Origin: a virus
Length of the DNA stretch: 34,797 bases
Direction: 5' to 3' (one strand)
Virus record (IMG/VR): IMGVR_UViG_3300012205_000007
Span: 1 to 34,797 of that record
The translations under genes were made by a program, and so were the position numbers. Position 1 is the first letter of the stretch, and the number at the start of each line of letters is the position of its first letter. This document shows positions 21,206 through 28,919 of this stretch, piece by piece. The notes under the pieces were generated by a model. That model did no database searches. It was not told where the DNA came from and saw only the letters and a list, made by a program, of their open reading frames with translations.

Positions 21206-21403
21206 ATGACATGTAGATACTGCAAAACAGAAATGAAGAGGAATGCAGATATGATCTTCATCTGCCCAAATGGCTGTGAAAATTCAGCAGATAAATTGGC
21301 AATGGAACTAAGGCAACTTTCTGAAATAAAGAAGAAGAATGCAATGGATCTAACAGGACACGAGCTTGATATCTTAATAAAATTCAAGCATCTTAGCCAA
21401 TAA
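21206..21403 (+). CDS. Zinc-ribbon small protein (65 aa)
   Basis: MTCRYCKTEMKRNADMIFIC followed by PNGCENSADKLA: CxxC-x13-CxxxC forms a zinc knuckle at the N-terminus, followed by a helical region (LRQLSEIKKKNAMDLTGHEL). Not recognised beyond zinc binding. Likely nucleic-acid-associated. Confidence 0.68.
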   Translation: MTCRYCKTEMKRNADMIFICPNGCENSADKLAMELRQLSEIKKKNAMDLTGHELDILIKFKHLSQ

Positions 21404-21418
21404 GATATAAAGGAACAC

Positions 21419-21664
21419 ATGCAAATACCTAACCTAACTCTAGACATATCTGATTCAGGCAAGTTTGCTGAATTGAGATTAAACAATGGCCGAATCATTG
21501 CTCAGTTCTTAGTTCACGGCTTGCTTAAACGTGTATCTGAGAATTGCGTCAGCAGAAACGAGATATTAGCCGGCAGGCCAAATATATTTAGAGGAGAGCT
21601 TTTCCAGCTAGCGAGTTATGAGTATCTCAATAGAGAAGAAGAAATGATTGAAGAAAAGATTTGA
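21419..21664 (+). CDS. Small hypothetical protein (81 aa)
   Basis: MQIPNLTLDISDSGKFAELR then NNGRIIAQFLVHGLLKRVSE: a beta-hairpin N-terminus, helices, and an acidic end (LNREEEMIEEKI). AAAGGAACAC precedes the ATG. Function unknown. Confidence 0.65.
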   Translation: MQIPNLTLDISDSGKFAELRLNNGRIIAQFLVHGLLKRVSENCVSRNEILAGRPNIFRGELFQLASYEYLNREEEMIEEKI

Positions 21665-21702
21665 TTTAGAGAAAAACTCAAATATAAATAGAGGAGTGAT
21701 AA

Positions 21703-21879
21703 ATGAGATATAGAATCGAATGGTATCAGGTCAAGTCATGGCACTTGGTTGAAGAAACTAGTTCAAAGGAGCTAAAAAATGAACGAGTTAAACAACTATT
21801 AGAAGATGGACTAAGAGTTAGAGTAGTGCAAACTAACGAAATACAAAGGAGATCAAATGCAGAATATAGACGGAACTAA
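21703..21879 (+). CDS. Small basic hypothetical protein (58 aa)
   Basis: MRYRIEWYQVKSWHLVEETS then KQLLEDGLRVRVVQTNEIQR: a 58-residue basic protein. GAGGAG lies well placed before the ATG. The last 23 bases overlap the next gene. The strand-helix-strand pattern resembles a tiny phage protein common near replication genes. Function unknown. Confidence 0.62.
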   Translation: MRYRIEWYQVKSWHLVEETSSKELKNERVKQLLEDGLRVRVVQTNEIQRRSNAEYRRN

Positions 21880-22777
21880 ACCACATGAATATATAGCAGG
21901 CTTATTTGCTCAATGCCGTTTGTGCAAATTAGCTCAATCAAACAAGATTCATCAAAGTCAGATAGAACAGCCAGAGCAAGATATTAGTGAAGTCAGGCAA
22001 GCAAATGCTCATGAGCATACTTGCGTCATATGTGGGCGCAAGCACTACTGCGAGATTATCAATTGCACTATCCCAGCAAACTTCACATGTGACTGCAAAG
22101 AAGTCCCTGGATTTTCCTTACTTAACCAAGTCATAATAGCTAACTCTCAACCCATAATAAAATGCATAGGCCACACATGTGTACAATGCAAGAAAGTTTG
22201 GCTGCATGATTATCAGTGCAACAAGCCTGCCAATCTTGAGGCTTATTGCTCAAACTGCATAGCTCAAAACGCCATTGAGATTAATCGGCCAGATCTTATC
22301 AAAGAAATAGCCAATAATGGCCAGAACGCACTTTCTGGTGCAGAGCAAGCCGAGCTATTTCTTAATCATGAAGCGCAAGTCGATTTAATGATTCATGATT
22401 CTTCTGGTAATCTTCTCGAAAATTGGAATGGAATCATAGTCCAGCATTTAGAAGAGCTACGTAAGATTCAAGCAAAGATAAAGATTCATGAGCAGGCTAC
22501 TTCTAAGGTTAGAATAAAAACTTTAAGAGACGAGACAACGAAGTTGTCTCCTGAAGAGCAAGAGCAGTATAAGAGAGACGCTCTAAAGACAAAGAGGAAA
22601 TCTCAAGCTGCTAAGACTGATGAAGCAAAGAGGGCAGCATACAATAAAGCAATATCTGACTCAGTAAAAGTAATGGTGCAAGCCGGTATGAGCCATGATA
22701 AAGCGGAGAAGAGAGCAATCAAGATCCTTGGATCCTTCGATGCTGATTCGCTGTGCTCAGAAAAAGGATCAAACTAA
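21857..22777 (+). CDS. Cys-rich multi-zinc protein (306 aa)
   Basis: A 306-residue protein with a Cys-rich N-terminal half: CRLC (20-23), CVICGRKHYC, a region with CTIPANFTCDC, CVQC and CSNC, enough for at least three zinc sites. The C-terminal half is a long basic helix (LRKIQAKIKIHEQATSKVRI and KRDALKTKRKSQAAKTDEAK). AAGGAG precedes the ATG. The last base overlaps the helicase start (TAATG), so it is translationally coupled to the SNF2 helicase and may be its partner. No family recognised. Confidence 0.75.
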   Translation: MQNIDGTKPHEYIAGLFAQCRLCKLAQSNKIHQSQIEQPEQDISEVRQANAHEHTCVICGRKHYCEIINCTIPANFTCDCKEVPGFSLLNQVIIANSQPIIKCIGHTCVQCKKVWLHDYQCNKPANLEAYCSNCIAQNAIEINRPDLIKEIANNGQNALSGAEQAELFLNHEAQVDLMIHDSSGNLLENWNGIIVQHLEELRKIQAKIKIHEQATSKVRIKTLRDETTKLSPEEQEQYKRDALKTKRKSQAAKTDEAKRAAYNKAISDSVKVMVQAGMSHDKAEKRAIKILGSFDADSLCSEKGSN

Positions 22778-24351
22778 TGGCTAAGATAATTCATTACTGT
22801 CCAGTTTGCTCTAAGCCGGTTGATTTAATCTCTGAATCAAGAATCATGAATTTGATTCAGCGCCGCTTCGCGTGTGGTCATGTTCAATGCAAGAGTTTAA
22901 TTTCAAGCAGAGATTTCTCAAACTTTATCTCTGATGATTTCAAACGTCCATATCCATTTCAAGTGGAAGGAGCAGCATTCACACTAAATTCCGGTTCACG
23001 ATGCTTAATTATGGATGAAATGGGTCTTGGAAAAACTATTCAAGCCATCATGGTTGTTAGCAAGTTAAGGCAAGCCGATCCGAAGTTGAGATATTGTATT
23101 ATCTGCAAGAAAAAGCTCAAGATCCAAATGCTGCGTGAATTCGCTCGCTGGTCTAAAGATGAGTTCATCTCTCAGATCATAGAAAATGAGAATGACTTTA
23201 TCTCTCCTGCTGCTGGATTCATAATCTCCTATGATACTCTCTGGAGGTTTAAAGACATTCCAGACTTTGCAGCTAGAGCTAAGTTAGGAAGTGGAATATT
23301 AATTCTCGACGAAGTCCAGCATATTAAGAATAGTGCTGCAAAGAGAACTAATGGCGTTAGAGCGCTAAGCAGAGAAATGCAGTATTGCATAGCACTATCT
23401 GGAACTCCTATCAAGAATCATGCAGGTGAGTTCTTCCCAATCTTGAATATATTACGTCCTGACAGATATCACAACGCTTCGCAGTTTGAAGCATTAGAAT
23501 GCGTGCAATATAGATCGGGATATGGCTATAAAATCGGAGGATTGAAAGACGCAAAGGCATTTCATGAAAAGAATAAAGACTTCATTATTAGGCGTCTCAA
23601 GTCTGATGTTCTTCCTGACTTGCCTGCAATTTCAAGGGAGTTCATGTTTACAGAATTAGGAGATGATGTAGAAAAACTCTACGTTGAAGAATTAAAGAAG
23701 TTTCAGCAGTATTATTTATATGACTTGAATGGAAGTACTAATTTTCAAAAGCAATCAGAATTACTTGGCTACTTAAACAGAATGCGATCTCTCACAGGGA
23801 GAGCAAAAGTAGACATCGTAGCAGATTATCTCTTAGATTTCATTGAATCTTATGAAGATACTAAGGAAAAGATTGTAGTATTCTTGCATCATAAAGATGT
23901 CGCTAGCAGGCTTCTCAAGAAATTAGATGAATTAGGCTTGGCAAGCCAAACTGTATACTTATCAGCCGAAGCAGGATCTCAAGTTGTAGATCAATTTAAA
24001 GACAATCCGGCTTACAGGATCATGCTAGCCTCAACGCTAGCGGCAGGTGAAGGATTGAATCTACAATTCTGTAGCTTTTATATCATGATGGAACGTCAAT
24101 GGAATCCTGCTAATGAAGAGCAGCCTGAAGGTCGTTTTAGTAGACCAGGTCAAACAGCCAATAAAATAAAGGGGGTATACCCCACAGCAGTAGGAACTAT
24201 TGATGAGTTTTTAGCTGAAATAGTAGAGAAGAAAAGAGCAGTCTCTGCAAATGTATTAGACGCAAAAGAAGTAAATTGGAATGAATCTTCTATTATTCAA
24301 GAGCTAGCCGAAGTGCTAGCTACTACAGGAGGAAAGAGATGGGGATTCTAG
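22777..24351 (+). CDS. SNF2-family DEAD-like helicase/translocase
   Basis: A 524-residue superfamily-2 protein. I use the ATG at 22777 (TAATG overlap with AAAGGA upstream). Residues 8-38 form a zinc finger (CPVC, then CGHVQC). Motif I is DEMGLGKT (80-87), motif II LILDEVQHI (176-183; DEVQ in place of DEAH), motif III SGTPIKN (208-214), motif VI GRFSRPGQT (452-460). This is the SNF2/Swi2 pattern of ATP-dependent dsDNA translocases. Phage copies are often found beside replication genes, perhaps remodelling protein-DNA complexes. Confidence 0.92.
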   Translation: MAKIIHYCPVCSKPVDLISESRIMNLIQRRFACGHVQCKSLISSRDFSNFISDDFKRPYPFQVEGAAFTLNSGSRCLIMDEMGLGKTIQAIMVVSKLRQADPKLRYCIICKKKLKIQMLREFARWSKDEFISQIIENENDFISPAAGFIISYDTLWRFKDIPDFAARAKLGSGILILDEVQHIKNSAAKRTNGVRALSREMQYCIALSGTPIKNHAGEFFPILNILRPDRYHNASQFEALECVQYRSGYGYKIGGLKDAKAFHEKNKDFIIRRLKSDVLPDLPAISREFMFTELGDDVEKLYVEELKKFQQYYLYDLNGSTNFQKQSELLGYLNRMRSLTGRAKVDIVADYLLDFIESYEDTKEKIVVFLHHKDVASRLLKKLDELGLASQTVYLSAEAGSQVVDQFKDNPAYRIMLASTLAAGEGLNLQFCSFYIMMERQWNPANEEQPEGRFSRPGQTANKIKGVYPTAVGTIDEFLAEIVEKKRAVSANVLDAKEVNWNESSIIQELAEVLATTGGKRWGF

Positions 24352-24352
24352 T

Positions 24353-24365
24353 CTCGCTGCGCGAG
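24353..24365. repeat. Palindromic relative of the GAGCG element
   Basis: CTCGCTGCGCGAG, a 5-bp stem with a 3-base loop, right after the helicase stop. It is a palindromic variant of the motif that elsewhere is a direct or mirror repeat. Confidence 0.5.
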
Positions 24366-24389
24366 CCTGAATTTAAACCATAAAGCAAT

Positions 24390-24641
24390 ATGCAACTAAC
24401 TCAAAGATATAGATACGCTATTTTCTTCAATACTCTTTATCGATTCAAGCAAGCCAGATGGAAAGCTTACTTGCTTGATGTAGCTGCTGCAAAGGATCAT
24501 GATATAGGCCATTATGCAGAGGCAATCTCATTCAAAGTGGAGGATGTAAGTTGGATTAGTCCGAAGAGTGCAGAAGAATTACTAAACAACGAAGAGAGCA
24601 AGCCAGTTGATATTAAAGAAATCGGTAACCTGAGCAAATAA
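24390..24641 (+). CDS. Small hypothetical protein (83 aa)
   Basis: MQLTQRYRYAIFFNTLYRFK then QARWKAYLLDVAAAKDHDIG: a helical N-terminal half with aromatic residues, then a polar C-terminal half. No clear ribosome-binding site. Function unknown. Lies in the operon between helicase and nuclease. Confidence 0.6.
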   Translation: MQLTQRYRYAIFFNTLYRFKQARWKAYLLDVAAAKDHDIGHYAEAISFKVEDVSWISPKSAEELLNNEESKPVDIKEIGNLSK

Positions 24642-24653
24642 AGGAATAATCTA

Positions 24654-24854
24654 ATGTCTAAAGACGAGATACTCACTAAATTAAAGGCTACAAGATCAGA
24701 AGACGAATGGGATAACTTGTGTGATGAAGTAAAAGAATATACAAAAGATTTGCCCCCGGAGCAAAGAAGTGGTCAATATCCTTCATGGTGGTTTAAAGAG
24801 GTAATTGCATCTGGTCTCATATACTTAGCACAATATAATTGGGGGAAAAAATAA
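24654..24854 (+). CDS. Small hypothetical protein (66 aa)
   Basis: MSKDEILTKLKATRSEDEWD then NLCDEVKEYTKDLPPEQRSG: an acidic helical protein with a Trp-rich C-terminus (YPSWWFKEVIASGLIYLAQY). AAAGGA lies eight bases before the ATG. Resembles many tiny phage replication-region proteins, but no family name. Confidence 0.62.
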   Translation: MSKDEILTKLKATRSEDEWDNLCDEVKEYTKDLPPEQRSGQYPSWWFKEVIASGLIYLAQYNWGKK

Positions 24855-24855
24855 T

Positions 24856-25716
24856 ATGCCTAAAAAAATCATAGCAATTGATTCACAGAAGCTTGATGGC
24901 GCGCAATCTTGCGCGTATTTTTACAAATTGAAATTCATAAATCACTTAACTCCAAAAGAGACTCCAGACTACTTTGAGAAAGGATCTCTGCTCCATCATG
25001 GTCTTGATGTGTTTTATAACCTGAAGAAAAACAGATCTAGATGGCTCCAGAATAACAAAAACTATTCTAATGCAGTTAATTCTTGCATCATAGCAATGCG
25101 TCATAAAGCCGTCTCTATGAACTTGCAAGCTGAAGATATCGAGAAGATGATAGATGCATTCATTCAGTATACAGATTTCTGGGAAAATGATGATTGGTCC
25201 GATAATTCTATCTTCTCTATTGAAAATGCAGGTAGCAAAGTCATTTATGACAGTGAAGATTTATGTATCTTATACGAAGTAAAGATCGATTTGATTTTAA
25301 AAAAGAGCAACGGAACGTTGCTAGCAGTGGATCATAAATCAGTCAGCAGCAGACGAGAGCCAAATGAGTTATCTAATCAGTTCAAAGGCTACTGCTGGTT
25401 TCTTGACTCTCATTCAATAATCATTAATGACATCGGCTTGCAAAAGACTCTCAAGCCTAGTGATAAATTTAAGCGCCATGTTATTCAATATAGCCAAGCA
25501 ACTTTAGATGAGTGGCGCGAGAATACAATCTTTTGGATAAAGCTAATGCTAGGTTTAATAGAAGCAGATAAGTTTCCTAGAAATTTTACGTCTTGTGATA
25601 AATATTCAGGATGCCAGTTCAAAGAGCTTTGCAAAAAAGATCCAGAAGTTCGTGAGTTTGAAATTGATCGACTTTACGACGTTAAGCCTTGGGATGTTGG
25701 GCAGGCCAATTTGTAG
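24856..25716 (+). CDS. Cas4/RecB-like PD-(D/E)XK exonuclease
   Basis: A 286-residue nuclease. The PD-(D/E)XK core is seen as H47/H48 in EKGSLLHHGLD, D145 in YEVKIDLIL, D159-x-K161 in LLAVDHKS and Q175...Y179 in NQFKGYCWF. Four Cys at positions 19, 247, 253 and 259 (SCAYFYK; CDKYSGCQFKELCKK) match the split 4Fe-4S ligands of Cas4 and AddB. Such phage enzymes process DNA ends for recombination. No other cas genes are near, so it is not a CRISPR component here. Confidence 0.88.
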   Translation: MPKKIIAIDSQKLDGAQSCAYFYKLKFINHLTPKETPDYFEKGSLLHHGLDVFYNLKKNRSRWLQNNKNYSNAVNSCIIAMRHKAVSMNLQAEDIEKMIDAFIQYTDFWENDDWSDNSIFSIENAGSKVIYDSEDLCILYEVKIDLILKKSNGTLLAVDHKSVSSRREPNELSNQFKGYCWFLDSHSIIINDIGLQKTLKPSDKFKRHVIQYSQATLDEWRENTIFWIKLMLGLIEADKFPRNFTSCDKYSGCQFKELCKKDPEVREFEIDRLYDVKPWDVGQANL

Positions 25717-25717
25717 C

Positions 25718-26242
25718 ATGCTGTGGAAAACTAAAAGTGGGCAATATATAGAGATAAGTAAGATGGAAACATCCCATATAGCTAATACGCTACATGTAAT
25801 AGCAGGCAAGCATGAGACTATTCTCTTCACTAATAAAGCAGAGCAAATCGGAGAGATGATTGATGAATTTGAGAAGAGGACAGATATATCACAAAGAGAT
25901 TTTGACAGATTCTCACTAGCAGTTCAGACTTTAGAAAACGAGAGATATATGAGCCAGACATACAATATACGAATAAATTCTCCATTCATCTTGACACAAA
26001 CTCAAGTAAAGAATAAACTTGGCCCAGGATATAAAGTCTTATCAGTTGAAGCAGAGAAGGATTTGAACAATCATCTAGCTATCACAGATGTAGATAGTGC
26101 AGTCGAGAACATAATTCTTGTGGGCTACAGAGCTTTAGCTAGAGCATTCCATCCAGATTTGGGTGGTGATACCGAAACGATGGTAATTTTAAACAGAGCA
26201 AAAAAGGAGCTTAGTGAGCTTCTTAAAGACTTGAAGGCTTGA
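25718..26242 (+). CDS. J-domain (DnaJ-like) protein
   Basis: A 174-residue protein from the ATG at 25718, one base after the nuclease stop; longer in-frame starts lie inside the nuclease gene. The first 35 residues (MLWKTKSGQYIEISKMETSH) match a small N-terminal domain seen on many phage proteins (WxTxxGxxIxIxxMxxxH). The C-terminal end, YRALARAFHPDLGGDTETMV, carries the HPD tripeptide of J-domains that activate Hsp70/DnaK ATPase. Likely recruits the host DnaK to phage replication complexes. Confidence 0.75.
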   Translation: MLWKTKSGQYIEISKMETSHIANTLHVIAGKHETILFTNKAEQIGEMIDEFEKRTDISQRDFDRFSLAVQTLENERYMSQTYNIRINSPFILTQTQVKNKLGPGYKVLSVEAEKDLNNHLAITDVDSAVENIILVGYRALARAFHPDLGGDTETMVILNRAKKELSELLKDLKA

Positions 26243-26256
26243 TTAAAGGATAAAAT

Positions 26257-26817
26257 ATGGGAACGATAGCAAGAAATCTTAATCAAAACCTGACTCTTTC
26301 TGAGCGTCTTAAGAGAAGAAAGGCTATTACTGAGAACGCTCTACTCTTAGATTGCTCAGGTTCTATGTCGGAGTTTTGCGACAACAAAACTACTAAGATT
26401 GAAGCATTAATGAGCATAGTTAAGAATCTAAATTGTAAGCATATTTACTCTTTTGCTTCTCACGCAAGAAAATTAGCAAGCAACAAAGATCATTTAGCAG
26501 CAGAAGGATTAACTAATCTATCACCTGCATTGAACTTGCTCAAAGCTGATAATCAAAAGTCAGCTATCATAATTACAGATGGAGATATATCAGACAAGTC
26601 TCTAGTCTTAGAGTTTATAGATGCGAATCCTGAGATCAAACTACAGATTATATATGTTGGCCCAGTTGATGATAAGCCTGATTTTCTGGACATCTTGGCG
26701 AAAAAGACGAATGGCTTTGTTACTGTTGAAGATTTGGCGTCTAATCTTCTAGAAGAGAAAATTAGACTACTGTTGAATCCTGCTGAAGACTCTCAAGAAA
26801 GGTCAATCCAGTTATGA
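26257..26817 (+). CDS. von Willebrand factor A domain protein with intact MIDAS
   Basis: A 186-residue protein made almost entirely of one VWA domain. The metal-ion-dependent adhesion site is complete: D32-x-S34-x-S36 in LLDCSGSMSEF, T86 in GLTNLSPA and D108 in IIITDGDIS. VWA domains bind partner proteins through the metal. AAAGGA is six bases before the ATG. It overlaps the next gene by ATGA and sits between the J-domain gene and the DHp-like gene, so a complex of these products is plausible. Confidence 0.85.
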   Translation: MGTIARNLNQNLTLSERLKRRKAITENALLLDCSGSMSEFCDNKTTKIEALMSIVKNLNCKHIYSFASHARKLASNKDHLAAEGLTNLSPALNLLKADNQKSAIIITDGDISDKSLVLEFIDANPEIKLQIIYVGPVDDKPDFLDILAKKTNGFVTVEDLASNLLEEKIRLLLNPAEDSQERSIQL

Positions 26818-27257
26818 TAAGTAAAGACGTTATCCATTTCTCAGCATATCTTATTGAGTATTTTAGACGTGCTAATCCAGCTATAGCAGAAGTAATTGCT
26901 AACAAGACTATAGAATATGTTGGTCAAGAAGAATTTGAGAGACTTGAAGAGGATACTTTAAACGCGGATAAACGTCGTCGAGCTGAGTACTTGATTAAAG
27001 AGCTTATGGGAGTACTAGCTAATGGAGTTCCACATAAATTAAATAATCTACTTATGATCACAATCGGAAAGTGTGATATGATTAGATCCGAGATGCTATC
27101 CGATACAACTGATTATAAGAGATTAAGTGAAGCAATTCAAGCTGCTGAGCAAGCTGCTCAGATAATCTTAACAATGCGATCTCATGCTAGAAATGGTATG
27201 ATAGATCCAGAACTGCTGCGAACAACAGAGTGGATGAAAGAAATGGGTATTGATTAG
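26814..27257 (+). CDS. Orphan histidine-kinase DHp-like domain protein (147 aa)
   Basis: A 147-residue helical protein. Residues 63-126 read like a histidine-kinase dimerisation/phosphotransfer domain: H74 in GVPHKLNNLLMITIGKCDMI compares with the usual GxAHDFNNLLTxIxGxxEL, and EAIQAAEQAAQIILTMRSHA with the second DHp helix. The residue after the His is Lys instead of Asp/Glu, and no ATPase (HATPase_c) domain follows, so it cannot phosphorylate by itself. It could accept or hold phosphoryl groups or bind host kinases. The N-terminal 60 residues are an unrecognised helical region. ATGA overlap with the VWA gene. Confidence 0.7.
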   Translation: MISKDVIHFSAYLIEYFRRANPAIAEVIANKTIEYVGQEEFERLEEDTLNADKRRRAEYLIKELMGVLANGVPHKLNNLLMITIGKCDMIRSEMLSDTTDYKRLSEAIQAAEQAAQIILTMRSHARNGMIDPELLRTTEWMKEMGID

Positions 27258-27288
27258 TAATTTTAATGGAGAAAATCTAAGGAGTAAT

Positions 27289-28167
27289 ATGCCGAACACT
27301 CAAGATGTAAACAATCAGGACAACAAAATATTTGCTCTATTTAAGGGGCCGAGCGGATCTGGCAAGTCTGTTGCAGGATTAAGCTTTCCTAACCTATATG
27401 TCTTTGATTATGATTTCAAGATGCCTGCTATTGCTCTCAAACATTTCCCTAAAAAGAGCATAGATTATGATACTTTTTCTGACACAGATCAAGTCTCAGA
27501 TATTATGGAGAAGTGGTTTAAATGTCCTATTTGTGGCTATGATAAATTATGTGAGAAAGACACTGGCAATCATTGTGGAACATCATGTCCATATGAGTCT
27601 CTCTTACATGATAGCTTGACAAACATGGAAAATCTAGTAGTCAAGACTATAGGAGAAGCAAAAGGTGAGCTTGTTCCTAAGTTAATCAAGAGTATGCTCA
27701 AAAGCAAAGGTAGTAAAAGCAACAAGACAGACATGATGGATTTTGATTACTACAAAGCAGAGATGAGGTTTACAGAATGGTTACTAATGCACAGCAAAAT
27801 CTTGCTAGCCAGAAAAGGTAATCCAAAGAATATCATCTTCACTGCTCATATCGTTTCTACTGAGAGCACAAATATTCTCACTGGACTGATAACAAAAACG
27901 CGAGCAATAGTAAGTCAAGGCAACAAGGTTGGCGCTTGGATTCCTACAGTATTTGATGAAGTATATATGTTTGGTTATCATCAAACTGGTGGTACAAGCA
28001 TTCAAGACCCAATCCGAACAGATAGGTTAGTACTAACAATCCCAACAGGAGAAGATGATGCTAAGACAGCTTATCGGCTTGCACCTAATATCGATTTTAC
28101 AGATAACAGTTTTTATGATCTACTGCAAGCGCAGATAAATGGTCAGAAATTCATGAGTTCTTTATGA
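27289..28167 (+). CDS. Sak4/RecA-like ATPase with zinc insertion
   Basis: A 292-residue P-loop ATPase. The ATG at 27289 has AAGGAG at ideal spacing; a TTG at 27250 is less likely. Walker A is GPSGSGKS (20-27), followed by LYVFDYDFKM as the first acidic strand, typical of Sak4-type single-strand annealing/RecA-core ATPases. Residues 79-100 hold a zinc-binding insertion (CPICGYDKLC, then HCGTSC) that is not usual in the family. It precedes an SSB-like gene, the common partner of Sak4. Probably promotes recombination or replication fork repair. Confidence 0.83.
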   Translation: MPNTQDVNNQDNKIFALFKGPSGSGKSVAGLSFPNLYVFDYDFKMPAIALKHFPKKSIDYDTFSDTDQVSDIMEKWFKCPICGYDKLCEKDTGNHCGTSCPYESLLHDSLTNMENLVVKTIGEAKGELVPKLIKSMLKSKGSKSNKTDMMDFDYYKAEMRFTEWLLMHSKILLARKGNPKNIIFTAHIVSTESTNILTGLITKTRAIVSQGNKVGAWIPTVFDEVYMFGYHQTGGTSIQDPIRTDRLVLTIPTGEDDAKTAYRLAPNIDFTDNSFYDLLQAQINGQKFMSSL

Positions 28168-28343
28168 GAAATTTACTTGAGACTATAAGATATAATATAA
28201 GAGCAAATGCAATAAAACATGAATTATGTAATTTTAACGATATAGATGACTATACTAACAAAGAAATAAATAAACTAACGAATGTAGAGTTACTTGAATT
28301 AATTTCATATTTTATGGAGGATAGCTTAAAGCAAGAAATTTAA
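28164..28343 (+). CDS. Small helical protein (59 aa)
   Basis: MRNLLETIRYNIRANAIKHE then NKEINKLTNVELLELISYFM: a 59-residue helical protein. The ATG overlaps the preceding stop as ATGA. No motif recognised. Confidence 0.6.
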   Translation: MRNLLETIRYNIRANAIKHELCNFNDIDDYTNKEINKLTNVELLELISYFMEDSLKQEI

Positions 28344-28418
28344 TAACGTTTGCGATAAGTGAGACTTATAGACTCAATAATGGCCTAATTCATCAGGCAA
28401 CTCAAAAGAGGAAAAAGA

Positions 28419-28811
28419 ATGCCCATTAACGTTTCAATCAGCAAAGAGCAAATGCTCCAGACTAAGATAGTTCAACCTGGAGTATACGTACTTAACATAG
28501 CAGATGTGTACCAGCAGCCAGCCAAAACAGATCCTGATTCTATGACTAACGTAGTCAAGTTTATCATCGAATCAGGCCCTGATGCTTCCTCTATCGGCGT
28601 GCCAATCCTCTACTACATGGGAGAAAAACACATGGAATATCAGGTAGAGTTCTTACAGATAGCTTTCGGTAAGAAGCTTTCCACTGATGGTATTGCCAAT
28701 CTTGACATAGAGCTTTTGAAGGGACGAAAAATAAAGGCTTATGTCAAGAGTGGAAGATTTAATGGAAGAGACAAGAATGAGATTCAAGGGTTTATGCCCT
28801 TGACTTCTTAG
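28419..28811 (+). CDS. Putative single-stranded DNA-binding protein (OB-fold)
   Basis: A 130-residue protein: VQPGVYVLNIADVYQQPAKT then NVVKFIIESGPDASSIGVPI and a C-terminal VKSGRFNGRDKNEIQGFMPL. The PGxY...V...F.IxxG pattern resembles phage DUF669-type OB-fold proteins that bind ssDNA and accompany Sak4 ATPases. AAGAGGAAAAAGA precedes the ATG. It lacks the acidic tail of bacterial SSB; a separate acidic micro-protein follows at 28920. Confidence 0.68.
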   Translation: MPINVSISKEQMLQTKIVQPGVYVLNIADVYQQPAKTDPDSMTNVVKFIIESGPDASSIGVPILYYMGEKHMEYQVEFLQIAFGKKLSTDGIANLDIELLKGRKIKAYVKSGRFNGRDKNEIQGFMPLTS

Positions 28812-28919
28812 CGCCCAGATGTGCGCGCGAATAAAATATCGGATAAGACAAGAAGCAGTATTGGTTGTCTATAATCAACCACCGACGCGCACAAAGATAT
28901 AAGAAAAGGAGAAGAGAAG
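28812..28919 (+). ncRNA. Structured leader of the acidic micro-gene (candidate)
   Basis: Arms TGTGCGCG (28820-28827) and CGCGCACA (28886-28893) enclose a second stem TGGTTG/CAACCA (28862-28867 with 28876-28881). The nested pairing ends 26 bases before the acidic gene's ATG. No T-run follows, so it is not a simple terminator. It could control translation or processing of the downstream gene. Confidence 0.4.

Noticed and set aside
20980-21498. Minus-strand 172-codon hydrophobic frame
   Set aside because: It lies opposite several plus-strand genes with zinc motifs and ribosome-binding sites; its hydrophobicity reflects AT-rich complement.
24856-25716. Cas4 as part of a CRISPR-Cas locus
   Set aside because: No cas1, cas2, effector or repeat array nearby; phage nucleases of this family are common in recombination modules.
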